A DNA stretch of 19,175 nucleotides from Rhodospirillales bacterium (GTDB taxonomy: Bacteria > Pseudomonadota > Alphaproteobacteria > CACIAM-22H2), in assembly GCA_016195145.1 (NCBI GenBank), contig JACQAF010000191.1, positions 1 through 19,175 on the forward strand. Reading direction: 5' to 3'. The translations under genes were made by a program, and so were the position numbers. Each line of letters begins with the position of its first letter. Positions within the stretch are counted from its first letter, which is position 1. This document shows, one piece after another, positions 7,360-15,210 of this stretch. The notes under the pieces are model-generated. The model saw nothing but the letters and a program-made list of their open reading frames with translations, ran no database searches and was not told the origin of the DNA.

Positions 7360-8008
7360 TTCCGAACGTTCGGACATTCCCCGTCCTCGTAGTTTGGAAC
7401 GCGAAAGAGGGTTTGTCCTCGCATATAGAAAGAAACAATTAAAGGGCGTATCGGATGAAACAGGAGTTTACGCGCTTTGCGATCTTGACGAGACCCCGAT
7501 CTATGTTGGTCAATCACGCGATGGGATTAGATCTCGCGCTAGCCGGCATCTGACTAGCGCCCGAAGCGATATCATCGCCAATCGTCAAATCGATGTGTGG
7601 GAAATAGCATATATTTGGGCATGGCCCATGCGTGACGTTGGCCATTTAGATGCGTTGGAGGCCTATTTATTCTACGAATTCCATCAAAAATCGTCCTTAA
7701 TGAATGGCTCGACGCCGCCAGAATCAGGAAAACCGAAGTTTCAGCTTCCCAAGAAGCAGATTATACAATTGTTATCTGACGAGGAGATCGGAACACGCCT
7801 AGACCCGAGTCTTCGGTTGCCGAGACAAGTAGAGCATATTGGCCGTCTGATCGATCATATCCTAAACGTAAAGGATAGTTCGCAGTTACGTACATCGCTT
7901 AAGGCGCATTTTGCGCGACTCGAAAGATACAAAAAAGAATTTCTAGAGCCAAATGAGGTTGTAATTCGCAACCATGGCCAAAAGGAAGAGGAACCAGAAG
8001 ACGAATAA
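7346..8008 (+). CDS. GIY-YIG nuclease, probable restriction endonuclease of the cassette
   Basis: This 220-residue protein has a GIY-YIG nuclease domain at about residues 38-125. The signature appears as GVY (Y42) and IYVG (Y53), followed by R62/R64 in 'GIRSRASRH', the metal-binding E105 in 'DALEAYLFYEF', and N120 in 'LMNGS'. All catalytic positions known for the superfamily are therefore present. The C-terminal 90 residues are a charged helical region I do not recognise; it may bind DNA. GIY-YIG enzymes serve as type II restriction enzymes in a few known systems (Eco29kI, Hpy188I, Cfr42I), and this gene lies between a cytosine methyltransferase and vsr. I infer it is the restriction enzyme paired with that methyltransferase. 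It overlaps the methyltransferase by 14 bases and vsr by 35. Two 60-base lines counted by hand (7561 and 7861) have 27 and 28 G+C, well below the flanking genes. Confidence 0.82.
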   Translation: MKQRSSERSDIPRPRSLERERGFVLAYRKKQLKGVSDETGVYALCDLDETPIYVGQSRDGIRSRASRHLTSARSDIIANRQIDVWEIAYIWAWPMRDVGHLDALEAYLFYEFHQKSSLMNGSTPPESGKPKFQLPKKQIIQLLSDEEIGTRLDPSLRLPRQVEHIGRLIDHILNVKDSSQLRTSLKAHFARLERYKKEFLEPNEVVIRNHGQKEEEPEDE

Positions 8009-8417
8009 GCTCGCGTCACCGTCGGAGGCTCGTAGCGCAATTATGCGGGCGGTTCCTTCTAGAAATTCGAAACCGGAGCTTCTGGTTCGGCGACTCGCAC
8101 GAGAAATAGGAAACCGGTTTCAATCTCACAAATCTAGCCTCCCAGGCAGTCCGGACTTAGCTTTTCTGGCGCTGCAAAAAGTTGTGTTCATCCACGGTTG
8201 TTTCTGGCACGGGCATCGATGCCGAAGGGGTTCGCGAACCCCCCGAACGAACCGGGACTACTGGATCGAGAAAGTGGCGCGAAACAAGGCGCGCGACAGC
8301 CGTAATCTCCGGTCGTTGCGGCGCATGGGGTGGGCGTGCCTCGTCGTCTGGGAATGCCAGTTGAAAGACCCTGACCGGGTGCAGGAAAGGCTTCGCCGGT
8401 TCCTTGCCTCGGCTTGA
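7974..8417 (+). CDS. vsr: Very short patch repair endonuclease Vsr
   Basis: This 147-residue protein nicks DNA next to T:G mismatches that arise when 5-methylcytosine deaminates, which protects methylated sites from C-to-T mutation. The family signature is clear: 'SAIMRAVPSRNSKPE', 'LPGSPDLAF' with catalytic D61, 'FIHGCFWHGHRC', 'NRDYWIEKVARNKARD', and 'GWACLVVWEC'. C76, H81, C83 and C128 match the four zinc ligands of E. coli Vsr in spacing, and H79 matches its catalytic His69. It overlaps the GIY-YIG gene by 35 bases; a GAGG about 15 bases before the ATG is a distant ribosome site, so coupling is likely. Its presence beside a C5 methyltransferase is the normal arrangement. The 3' half is GC-rich like the host, while the 5' half is AT-richer like the cassette. 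Confidence 0.94.
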   Translation: MAKRKRNQKTNKLASPSEARSAIMRAVPSRNSKPELLVRRLAREIGNRFQSHKSSLPGSPDLAFLALQKVVFIHGCFWHGHRCRRGSRTPRTNRDYWIEKVARNKARDSRNLRSLRRMGWACLVVWECQLKDPDRVQERLRRFLASA

Positions 8418-8448
8418 TCGGCGATCGCAAGGGTCGACCAATCCGTCT

Positions 8449-10641
8449 CTAGCTTCCGGCGCGGCAGTTGCGCGCGGGGTTGGGGTCGCGCAGCGCGCAG
8501 GCGATGGCCTGTAGCTGGGCCGAATTCCCGGCCGCCGGGTCGGGCAGCACTTCGTCGAGCTGGCGGCGCAGCTCGGTGCGCACCGTCGGCGACAGCGTCC
8601 AGCCGAGCGGAATGCCGACCCGCTTGCGGTCGTGAAGATAGAACGACACGAACATCCCGCCCATCGCCCTGACTTCCTCCTCGAGCACGGCGCGCGCCTG
8701 ATGGCTGCGGGCGACGCGCGCGTTCATCACCGCCTCGACCGGGGCGAGGAGCTGTTCGAAATCGAACGGGCCCGACGCCGGCGGCGCCTCGTCGGGGTCG
8801 GGGTCGTTGACGATGTGCAGAATTACCGGGAAAACATCGGGGCTCCGCGGCGCACTGCCGGGCATCACGGCGCGCAGCATGCTGGCCAGCATGCCGCCAT
8901 CGTCCCGCATGCGTTCGGCCCGGACGGCGCGCACGATGTCGCGCAGGGTCAGCCCGGCCGAATTGTCGAAATAGCCGCCATCGGCGAAGCGCCGCTGGCC
9001 GTCGCGGGCGCTGATCACGCCGACCGGGGTGATCAGCGGGAAACGGGCCGACAGGCCGATCGCGGTCGACAGGCGGAACGGGCCGGGCGCGATGCCGGCG
9101 ATATCGATCGCTTGCGGGAATTCGGCGAGAAACGCCGACGACCGGGGATCGGGCAAGGCGACGTGGCGCGGCGCCACGATCGCCCGCCGCCCGTCATGGA
9201 CCTGGGTTGAGTTCAGGAAGAGCAGCGGCGTCCGATCCGCCCGCTCGCCTTGCCAGAGCGCGTCGAAGGCCTGGCTGAAGATGTTGGGCCCGCCGGCGCT
9301 GCCGGCCGCGCGGGCATAGGCGTCTTCCCAGCCGAATTCGAGGAAGCGGGCGCGGTCGAACGCGCCGATCCGGACCGGTAGAAAGCGCTGGGTGAGGTCG
9401 GTGAACAGCAATCCGGCGAGAACCGGCGACAAAAAATCGCGGTTGAGCAGCGATATCGCCGCCTGCTCGCAAGGCCGGGCAGGCGGGCTGGCGGCCGGCG
9501 CGGCGCACGGCGCAAAATGGGCGTCGGCGCGCATGGCGGCGAAGACGCCGAGGCCGAGGCTGCCGCCGGAAACGCCGCTCATGGCGAAGATGCGGTCGGA
9601 AAAATCCTCGCCGAAACGGTCGTGCAGCCGGGCGAGAATAAGCGCGGCCCAATATGCCGCGCGGATGCCGCCGCCCTCGGCCGAAACGAGAATCACCGGC
9701 AAGGGCCCGCGCGCCGGCCGGCGCTGCGCCTGGGCCGCCGTCCAGGCGGCGAATTCGGGGCCGAGGCCTTGCGCCGCCGCAGGAGAATCGCCGGCCTGCG
9801 GGTTGACGGCGAGATAGCGGATTTCGTGATTGTCGTTCCACTGGCCGAAGACCAGCGCCGCGGCAAGGATGACGACGAAGAGCGGTATGCGCGACCACGC
9901 CCCGGCCATGGCGATGGCCGCGCCCAGGGGAATGATCAGCGCCGCCCATAAAAACGTCACCGTCGCCGGGCCGAACTCGGGCGCAATCGCGACGCCCCAT
10001 TGCCAGACGGCGATCGTGGCGACGAGGCCGGCAAGAACGAACTGAACCAGCAGCGCCAGCGCCGCTGTCCGGTCGGCGGCGGCGAAAGCGGCGAAGCCCG
10101 AATAATGCGGCCCGTAAGCGTCGATCTGGGTCATGCGGACGCCGACAAAATTATGCATCAACCGGTCGGAAATCTGCCGGCGCTGCCACACGAAACCGAG
10201 GAAGGCGACGCCGAGCCCGAGCACGATCAACCCGAACCAGATCAGCCGGTCGCGCGCATCGGGCGTTTCGTGCATGGTCCGGGCGGCGATGGCGCAGGCC
10301 AGCGCGGTCAGCGCCAGCGCGCCGGCGCCGATGACGCGCGGATACCAGCGGACGAACAGGGTGAAATAGGGCGGCCATTTGGCCGGCGGCGGGAATCGCC
10401 CGCCGAAGGGCAACATCACCTTCTGGGCCCAGTACCAGGCGTTGCCGGCGAGCAGCAGGGCGGCGAAGAAGAACGCGACCAGGGCCGGGCCGCGCGACCG
10501 CTCGGCGAGGTCGCGCAGCAAATCCTGTCCCTGCTGGTTGACGATCAGGATAAACGGGCCGCCCCAGGCGACCGTCAGCATGAACCACGTATAGGAAAGG
10601 ATTTTCGATAGATAGCGAAGCCAGTCGCGAATCGTCCACAT
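8449..10641 (-). CDS. Patatin-like phospholipase with N-terminal multi-pass membrane region
   Basis: This 730-residue protein joins a membrane region to a patatin-type hydrolase. About seven hydrophobic segments fall in residues 13-290, for example 'YTWFMLTVAWGGPFILIV', 'LVAFFFAALLLAG', 'FLWAALIIPLGAAIAMAG' and 'PLFVVILAAALVFG'. The C-terminal domain carries the oxyanion loop EGGGIR (about 320-325), the nucleophile elbow GVSGG with S358, and the DGG dyad with D554 in 'ADGGYFDNSAG'. A Ser-Asp dyad of this kind hydrolyses acyl esters, usually of phospholipids. The frame is open upstream to 11151, but ATG 10641 is preferred: it has GGGGG about 7 bases upstream, and the longer form would overlap pntAA. 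It converges on vsr with 31 bases between stops and is as GC-rich as the backbone genes. Substrate and role are unknown. Confidence 0.85.
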   Translation of the reverse strand: MWTIRDWLRYLSKILSYTWFMLTVAWGGPFILIVNQQGQDLLRDLAERSRGPALVAFFFAALLLAGNAWYWAQKVMLPFGGRFPPPAKWPPYFTLFVRWYPRVIGAGALALTALACAIAARTMHETPDARDRLIWFGLIVLGLGVAFLGFVWQRRQISDRLMHNFVGVRMTQIDAYGPHYSGFAAFAAADRTAALALLVQFVLAGLVATIAVWQWGVAIAPEFGPATVTFLWAALIIPLGAAIAMAGAWSRIPLFVVILAAALVFGQWNDNHEIRYLAVNPQAGDSPAAAQGLGPEFAAWTAAQAQRRPARGPLPVILVSAEGGGIRAAYWAALILARLHDRFGEDFSDRIFAMSGVSGGSLGLGVFAAMRADAHFAPCAAPAASPPARPCEQAAISLLNRDFLSPVLAGLLFTDLTQRFLPVRIGAFDRARFLEFGWEDAYARAAGSAGGPNIFSQAFDALWQGERADRTPLLFLNSTQVHDGRRAIVAPRHVALPDPRSSAFLAEFPQAIDIAGIAPGPFRLSTAIGLSARFPLITPVGVISARDGQRRFADGGYFDNSAGLTLRDIVRAVRAERMRDDGGMLASMLRAVMPGSAPRSPDVFPVILHIVNDPDPDEAPPASGPFDFEQLLAPVEAVMNARVARSHQARAVLEEEVRAMGGMFVSFYLHDRKRVGIPLGWTLSPTVRTELRRQLDEVLPDPAAGNSAQLQAIACALRDPNPARNCRAGS

Positions 10642-10700
10642 ATCCCCGTCCCCCTGCGGTCTGCGGCGGCGCATCTTCGGCGGCGCTTGTACAGCTTTTA

Positions 10701-10729
10701 ATCGTACTCCATCGCCGGCACGGTGGAAA
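10701..10729 (-). promoter_or_regulatory. Candidate promoter for the patatin-like gene
   Basis: On the minus strand TTTCCA (10729-10724) and TACGAT (10706-10701) are 17 bases apart, with four of six matches in each box. Transcription would start about 50 bases before the ATG at 10641. The rest of the 211-base divergent gap up to pntAA shows no clear second promoter. Confidence 0.3.
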
Positions 10730-10852
10730 CGGCATCCATCAGGCGGAATTTCCGGTTTGCACTCTGCAATCGGCGCTTGGCAAAGCGCGGCAGGATTGGC
10801 ATTGTGTCGCAAGCAAACTGCTGCAACGCACAAATCCCCCAGAGCCGTCCGC

Positions 10853-12031
10853 ATGAAGCTTGCCATTCCCAAGGAACGCCGCGCCAACGAGGCGCGTGTC
10901 GCCGCGACGCCGGATACGGTCAAACGGCTCAAGGGCCTCGGCCTCGAGGTCGTCGTTGAGGCCGGGGCCGGCGAGGGCGCCTCGATCCCCGACCGCGCCT
11001 TTGCCGATGCCGGGGCGGCCATCGCCCCGGATGCGAAAACCGCGCTCGCCGACGCCGATATCGTCTTCAAGGTCGCGCGGCCGCTGACCGCTGCCGAAGG
11101 CGGGCCCGACGAGCTGGCGCTGCTCAAGCCCGGCGCGATTCTTGTCGCCATGCTCGACCCCTATCGCAACAAGGATCTGGTCGCCGCCCTGGCCGAAAAA
11201 GGCGTCGCCGCCTTCGCCATGGAATTGGCGCCGCGCATCACCCGGGCGCAGTCGATGGACGTGCTGTCCTCGCAGGCCAACCTCGCCGGCTATAAGGCGG
11301 TGCTCGACGCGGCGGCCGAATTCGGCCGCGCTTTTCCGATGATGATGACCGCGGCCGGCACCATCGCCCCGGCCAAGGTGATGATCATGGGCGTCGGCGT
11401 CGCCGGCCTGCAGGCTATCGCCACCGCGCGGCGGCTGGGCGCGGTCGTCTCGGCGACCGACGTGCGGCCGGCGACCAAGGAGCAGGTCGAAAGCCTCGGC
11501 GGCACCTTCATCGCGGTCGAGGATGAGGAATTCAAGCAGGCGCAGACCGCCGGCGGTTACGCCAAGGAAATGTCCGATGAGTACAAGAAAAAACAGGCGG
11601 CGTTGACCGCCGAGACGATCAAGAAACAGGACATCGTCATCACCACAGCGCTGATCCCCGGCCGGCCGGCGCCGCGCCTGATCAGCGAAGAGATGGTGGC
11701 GACGATGAAGCCCGGTTCGGTGATCGTCGACCTCGCGGTCGAGGCGGGCGGCAATTGCGCGCTGTCGGAACCGGGCAAGGTGGTGGTCAAGCACGGGGTG
11801 AAGATCGTCGGCCATCTCAACGTGCCGGGTCGCCTCGCGGTTGACGCCAGCGCGCTTTATGCGCGCAACCTGTTCAACTTCGTCGGCCTGCTGATCGACA
11901 AGAAGGAAGGCGCGATCAGGATCGACGCCGAAGACGAAATCATCAAGGGCACGCTGCTGACCCGCGACGGCCGGATCGTCCATCCCGCCTTTGCGCCGTC
12001 CGCAGCGCCGTCCGGTGCCGGGGGAGCCTGA
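10853..12031 (+). CDS. pntAA: NAD(P) transhydrogenase subunit alpha part 1 (NAD-binding dI)
   Basis: This 392-residue cytoplasmic subunit carries domain I of the proton-translocating transhydrogenase, which binds NAD(H). It starts MKLAIPKERRANEARVAATP, the usual opening shared with alanine dehydrogenase. The Rossmann motif GVGVAGLQAIATARRLGA lies near residues 180-197. The mobile-loop region 'QTAGGYAKEMSDEY' and 'ALIPGRPAPRLI' follow. The length is close to R. rubrum PntAA, and the subunit stops before the membrane segments that are fused to it in E. coli PntA. It is the first gene of an operon: pntAB begins 3 bases after its stop. The frame continues upstream to 10757, but the conserved start is the ATG at 10853; the ribosome site there is weak. 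The complex uses the proton gradient to drive NADPH formation from NADH. Confidence 0.95.
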   Translation: MKLAIPKERRANEARVAATPDTVKRLKGLGLEVVVEAGAGEGASIPDRAFADAGAAIAPDAKTALADADIVFKVARPLTAAEGGPDELALLKPGAILVAMLDPYRNKDLVAALAEKGVAAFAMELAPRITRAQSMDVLSSQANLAGYKAVLDAAAEFGRAFPMMMTAAGTIAPAKVMIMGVGVAGLQAIATARRLGAVVSATDVRPATKEQVESLGGTFIAVEDEEFKQAQTAGGYAKEMSDEYKKKQAALTAETIKKQDIVITTALIPGRPAPRLISEEMVATMKPGSVIVDLAVEAGGNCALSEPGKVVVKHGVKIVGHLNVPGRLAVDASALYARNLFNFVGLLIDKKEGAIRIDAEDEIIKGTLLTRDGRIVHPAFAPSAAPSGAGGA

Positions 12032-12034
12032 GCC

Positions 12035-12448
12035 ATGGAACCGTCAGTCCTCGTCGACAAGGCCGCCCAGGTCGCCACCGACGCGGCGGCGCTCGCCGCC
12101 AAGACCCGCCTGCTCGCCGAACAGGCGACGCTGCTCGCCCGCACCGCCGATGGCGGCGGCGGGGGCGACGTGCTGACCCTCGGCCTCACCGTCTTCGTGC
12201 TCGCCGTGTTCGTCGGCTATTACGTCGTCTGGCGGGTGACGCCGGCGCTGCACTCGCCGCTGATGGCGGTGACCAACGCAATTTCCAGCGTGATCATCGT
12301 CGGCGCGCTGCTCGCCGCCGGCGCGAGCCAGGTCGGCTTTTCGCGGGTCATGGGCTTCATCGCCGTGGTGCTCGCCTCGGTGAACATCTTCGGCGGCTTC
12401 GTCGTCACCCAGCGCATGCTGGGCAAGTTCAAGAAGAAGCAGAAGTAG
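12035..12448 (+). CDS. pntAB: NAD(P) transhydrogenase subunit alpha part 2 (membrane, dII)
   Basis: This 137-residue membrane subunit supplies part of domain II, the proton channel. An Ala-rich, hydrophilic N-terminal stretch of about 45 residues ends in a GGGGG linker. Three hydrophobic helices follow: 'LTLGLTVFVLAVFVGYYVVW', 'AISSVIIVGALLAAGA' and 'VMGFIAVVLASVNIFGGFVV'. The basic tail KFKKKQK should lie in the cytoplasm. Size and layout agree with R. rubrum PntAB. It lies between pntAA (3-base gap) and pntB (19-base gap). Confidence 0.93.
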   Translation: MEPSVLVDKAAQVATDAAALAAKTRLLAEQATLLARTADGGGGGDVLTLGLTVFVLAVFVGYYVVWRVTPALHSPLMAVTNAISSVIIVGALLAAGASQVGFSRVMGFIAVVLASVNIFGGFVVTQRMLGKFKKKQK

Positions 12449-12467
12449 ACAGGGGACCGGGATTATC

Positions 12468-13871
12468 ATGAGCGAGAATCTTCAGGCCCTTCTGTACCTG
12501 GTCGCCTCCGTCTGCTTCATCATGTCGCTGCGCGGCCTGTCGAGCCCGGAAACCGCGCGCGCCGGCAACCTTTACGGCATTGGCGGCATGACGCTCGCCA
12601 TCGTCACGACGCTCGCCGGGCCGGGCATGGGCGGCTTCGGGGTCATCGTTCTCGGCGTGGTCATCGGCGGCGCGATCGGCACGTTCATCGCCCTGCGCAT
12701 CGAGATGACGGCGCTGCCCCAGCTTGTCGCCGCGTTCCACTCGCTGGTCGGCCTCGCCGCCGTGTTCGTCGCCGCCGGCGCGTTCTATTCGCCGCAATCC
12801 TTCGGCCTCGGCGTGCCCGGCGCGATCAAGCTCGCCAGCCTGATCGAGATGAGCCTGGGCGTCGCCATCGGCGCGATCACCTTCACCGGCTCGGTCGTCG
12901 CCTTCGCCAAGCTCCAGGGACTGGTCTCGGGCGCGCCGCTGCAATTTCCGATGCAGCACCCGCTCAACGCCGCGCTCGGCATCGGCATCGTGCTGGCCAT
13001 CGCATGGTTCGCGGCCGGCGGCTCGCCGGCGGCGTTCTGGCTGATCGTCGTGCTGTCGCTGGCCGTCGGCTTCCTGCTCATCGTGCCCATCGGCGGGGCC
13101 GACATGCCGGTGGTCATCTCGATGCTCAACTCGTATTCGGGCTGGGCGGCATGCGGCATCGGCTTCACGCTGCACAACAACCTGCTGATCGTCACCGGCG
13201 CGCTGGTCGGCTCGTCGGGCGCCATCCTCAGCTACATCATGTGCAAGGGGATGAACCGCTCGATCTTCAATGTCATCCTCGGCGGCTTCGGCACCGAAAG
13301 CGGCGCGGCGGCCGGCGGCCCGGCGAAAGAACAGCGCCCGGTCAAGGCCGGCTCGGCCGAGGACGCGGCGTTCATCATGAAGAACGCCAGTTCGGTGGTC
13401 ATCGTGCCGGGCTACGGCATGGCGGTGGCGCAGGCCCAGCACGCCCTGCGCGAGATGGCCGATTTGCTGAAGAAAGAGAACATCACCGTGCGCTACGCCA
13501 TCCACCCGGTGGCCGGGCGCATGCCGGGGCACATGAACGTGCTGCTGGCCGAGGCCAACGTGCCCTATGACGAGGTGTTCGAGCTCGACGAGATCAACCG
13601 CGATTTCGCCCAGACCGACGTCGCCTTCGTCATCGGCGCCAACGACGTGACCAACCCGGCGGCCAAGACCGACCCCAAATCGCCGATCTATGGCATGCCG
13701 GTGCTCGACGTCGAGAAGGCGAAGACGGTGCTGTTCATCAAGCGCTCGATGGCGGCGGGTTATGCCGGCGTCGACAACGAGCTGTTCTACCGCGACAACA
13801 CGATGATGCTGTTCGGCGACGCGAAAAAGGTCGTCGAGGAGCTGGTCAAGTCGCTCGCCGGCGGGCATTGA
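12468..13871 (+). CDS. pntB: NAD(P) transhydrogenase subunit beta
   Basis: This 467-residue subunit has the remaining membrane helices of domain II (roughly residues 1-260) and the NADP(H)-binding domain III at its C-terminus. Domain III shows the fingerprint 'VPGYGMAVAQAQ', then 'HPVAGRMPGHMNVLLAEA', 'GANDVTNPAA' and 'KRSMAAGYAG', all hallmark PntB segments around the nucleotide. The membrane part includes conserved 'GADMPVVISMLNSYSGWAA'. An AGGGGA ribosome site precedes the ATG by about 10 bases. It is the last gene of the pnt operon and is followed by a terminator-like hairpin. With PntAA and PntAB it couples inward proton flow to hydride transfer from NADH to NADP+. Confidence 0.96.
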   Translation: MSENLQALLYLVASVCFIMSLRGLSSPETARAGNLYGIGGMTLAIVTTLAGPGMGGFGVIVLGVVIGGAIGTFIALRIEMTALPQLVAAFHSLVGLAAVFVAAGAFYSPQSFGLGVPGAIKLASLIEMSLGVAIGAITFTGSVVAFAKLQGLVSGAPLQFPMQHPLNAALGIGIVLAIAWFAAGGSPAAFWLIVVLSLAVGFLLIVPIGGADMPVVISMLNSYSGWAACGIGFTLHNNLLIVTGALVGSSGAILSYIMCKGMNRSIFNVILGGFGTESGAAAGGPAKEQRPVKAGSAEDAAFIMKNASSVVIVPGYGMAVAQAQHALREMADLLKKENITVRYAIHPVAGRMPGHMNVLLAEANVPYDEVFELDEINRDFAQTDVAFVIGANDVTNPAAKTDPKSPIYGMPVLDVEKAKTVLFIKRSMAAGYAGVDNELFYRDNTMMLFGDAKKVVEELVKSLAGGH

Positions 13872-13891
13872 GCCGCCGGCCCCAGAGCCTC

Positions 13892-13911
13892 CCGGCGCAG
13901 GCCGGATTTTT
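13892..13911 (+). terminator. Probable intrinsic terminator after pntB
   Basis: CCGGC (13892-13896) and GCCGG (13901-13905) form a 5-bp stem with a GCAG loop, followed by ATTTTT. The stem is short but all G:C. An alternative longer-loop pairing of CCGGCC (13876-13881) with GGCCGG (13900-13905) reaches the same T-run. It lies 20 bases after the pntB stop and before the AT-rich ATPase gene. The remaining 138 bases to 14049 hold only an 8-base direct repeat (TCGGGCGG at 13939 and 13981) and no convincing promoter. Confidence 0.5.
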
Positions 13912-14049
13912 CCTCTGCGGCGACTATTAGCGGATATGTCGGGCGGCTCTGGCGTTTTGCGGGGGCGACACGATCTGTGCTCGGGCGGACTCCACATCTG
14001 CTATTTGTGCGAGTAGGCTCTTGCCCGCCACGGTTCAAGAGGCGGACGC

Positions 14050-15210
14050 ATGCTCAAAAAGCTTGTTTTGAAATTTACCGATGGCAACCATCGGATCGAG
14101 TTTGATCCGCGCGGCATAACTGTTTTTGTGGGGCCAAACAATTCAGGAAAGAGCCTTATTTTGCGAGAAGTCGAGGCTGCGATAAGAGAGAGCAACCGTA
14201 ATATTCTAGAATCGATGAATATTCTTCAAGATATCGAACCTGAACAACTGAATGAACAACAGATCGAGAAAATCATGCAATCCATAGCGACGGTGGATGC
14301 ACGGATATCATCAAAGGATGATGATTCGGTGACTATTTTCCTATCCGGCGGGGAAGGAAGTCTGTCGACTGAACGGATAACCAAGAGGGATGTTTCTGGA
14401 TTGGCAAAATTGTGGGCTGACAAACAATATTACATCAATGACGTTTTAAAACGATTTCTCATTCGGCTCGACGGGCGCGCTCGCTTCGACCTTACGAGGT
14501 CTCAAGGGGTGAGCGATCTCACGAGGCCTCCCACAAATATCCTAGGTTTGTTACTCATAAACGATGCTCTGAGGTCTGACGTCCAGTCGCATATTTTCAA
14601 TGCTTTAGGTTTATATTTTGTTGTCGATCCGACAAGGGGGACTAAATATCATATTCGGCTATCGAAGGAGAATCCGCAGGGTTATGAGCAATCGCTTACA
14701 AAAGACGCAAGGGCATTCTTAGACAAAGCGACCGATATTCAAGACGTCGGCGACGGGTTTAAAGCATATGTCGGTATTATATCTGCCGTATTGGCTGGGC
14801 ATAATAGAATATTTTTGATCGACGAACCCGAAGCATTCTTACATCCTCCGCTGGCTCGAAAACTAGGAACTCAGCTTGCCTCATTGGTCGCGGAGCGTGA
14901 GGGCGTGATGCTTGCCTCGACTCATAGCGCTGATTTTCTAATGGGCTGCATCCAAGCAGGGAGAAACATTAGAGTTATTAGGCTCGAATATAGAGATGGC
15001 AGATCAAAAGCCACGCTTGCCGATACTGAAGTTCTTAACAAATTATTTCGCGATCCGCGGATGAGGAGTGCCAACGTTGCATCCGCTCTATTCTATGATG
15101 GAGTTGTCGTTACCGAAGCGGATAGCGATCGCGTCTTTTACTCGGAGATCTATCACCGGTTCGCCGAGAGCGAGAAAAATATGCCGTCGATCTTGTTTGT
15201 GCACGCCTAA
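14050..15210 (+). CDS. OLD-like AAA ATPase, truncated in its Toprim domain by TAA
   Basis: This is the translatable first part, 386 residues, of an interrupted ATPase-Toprim gene. Walker A is GPNNSGKS (residues 28-35), and Walker B 'FLIDEPEAFLHP' has D258 and E259. The 'ASTHSADFL' segment that follows resembles the switch region of OLD/RecF-type ABC ATPases. A Toprim domain begins with 'VVVTEADSDRVFYSE', where E356 is the likely first metal ligand. The frame then meets TAA at 15208-15210, but coding sense continues in the same frame afterwards. An AGAGG site about 8 bases before the ATG is a good ribosome site. The gene is much AT-richer than its neighbours (one 60-base line at 14761 has 21 G+C), so recent transfer is likely. 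Intact class 1 OLD proteins are nucleases linked to phage defence; the truncated product should lack nuclease activity. Confidence 0.8.
   Translation: MLKKLVLKFTDGNHRIEFDPRGITVFVGPNNSGKSLILREVEAAIRESNRNILESMNILQDIEPEQLNEQQIEKIMQSIATVDARISSKDDDSVTIFLSGGEGSLSTERITKRDVSGLAKLWADKQYYINDVLKRFLIRLDGRARFDLTRSQGVSDLTRPPTNILGLLLINDALRSDVQSHIFNALGLYFVVDPTRGTKYHIRLSKENPQGYEQSLTKDARAFLDKATDIQDVGDGFKAYVGIISAVLAGHNRIFLIDEPEAFLHPPLARKLGTQLASLVAEREGVMLASTHSADFLMGCIQAGRNIRVIRLEYRDGRSKATLADTEVLNKLFRDPRMRSANVASALFYDGVVVTEADSDRVFYSEIYHRFAESEKNMPSILFVHA

Noticed and set aside
10642..11151. N-terminal extension of the patatin-like protein to 900 residues
   Set aside because: It would overlap the start of pntAA, is low-complexity, and a good ribosome site precedes the ATG at 10641.
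13939..13988. TCGGGCGG direct repeat before the ATPase gene as an insertion-site duplication
   Set aside because: Eight bases in a GC-rich gap are expected by chance, and neither copy flanks the right end of the gene.
12429..13997. A 522-codon minus-strand open frame opposite pntB
   Set aside because: It is an Asp/His/Arg-rich shadow of the transhydrogenase gene without any domain.
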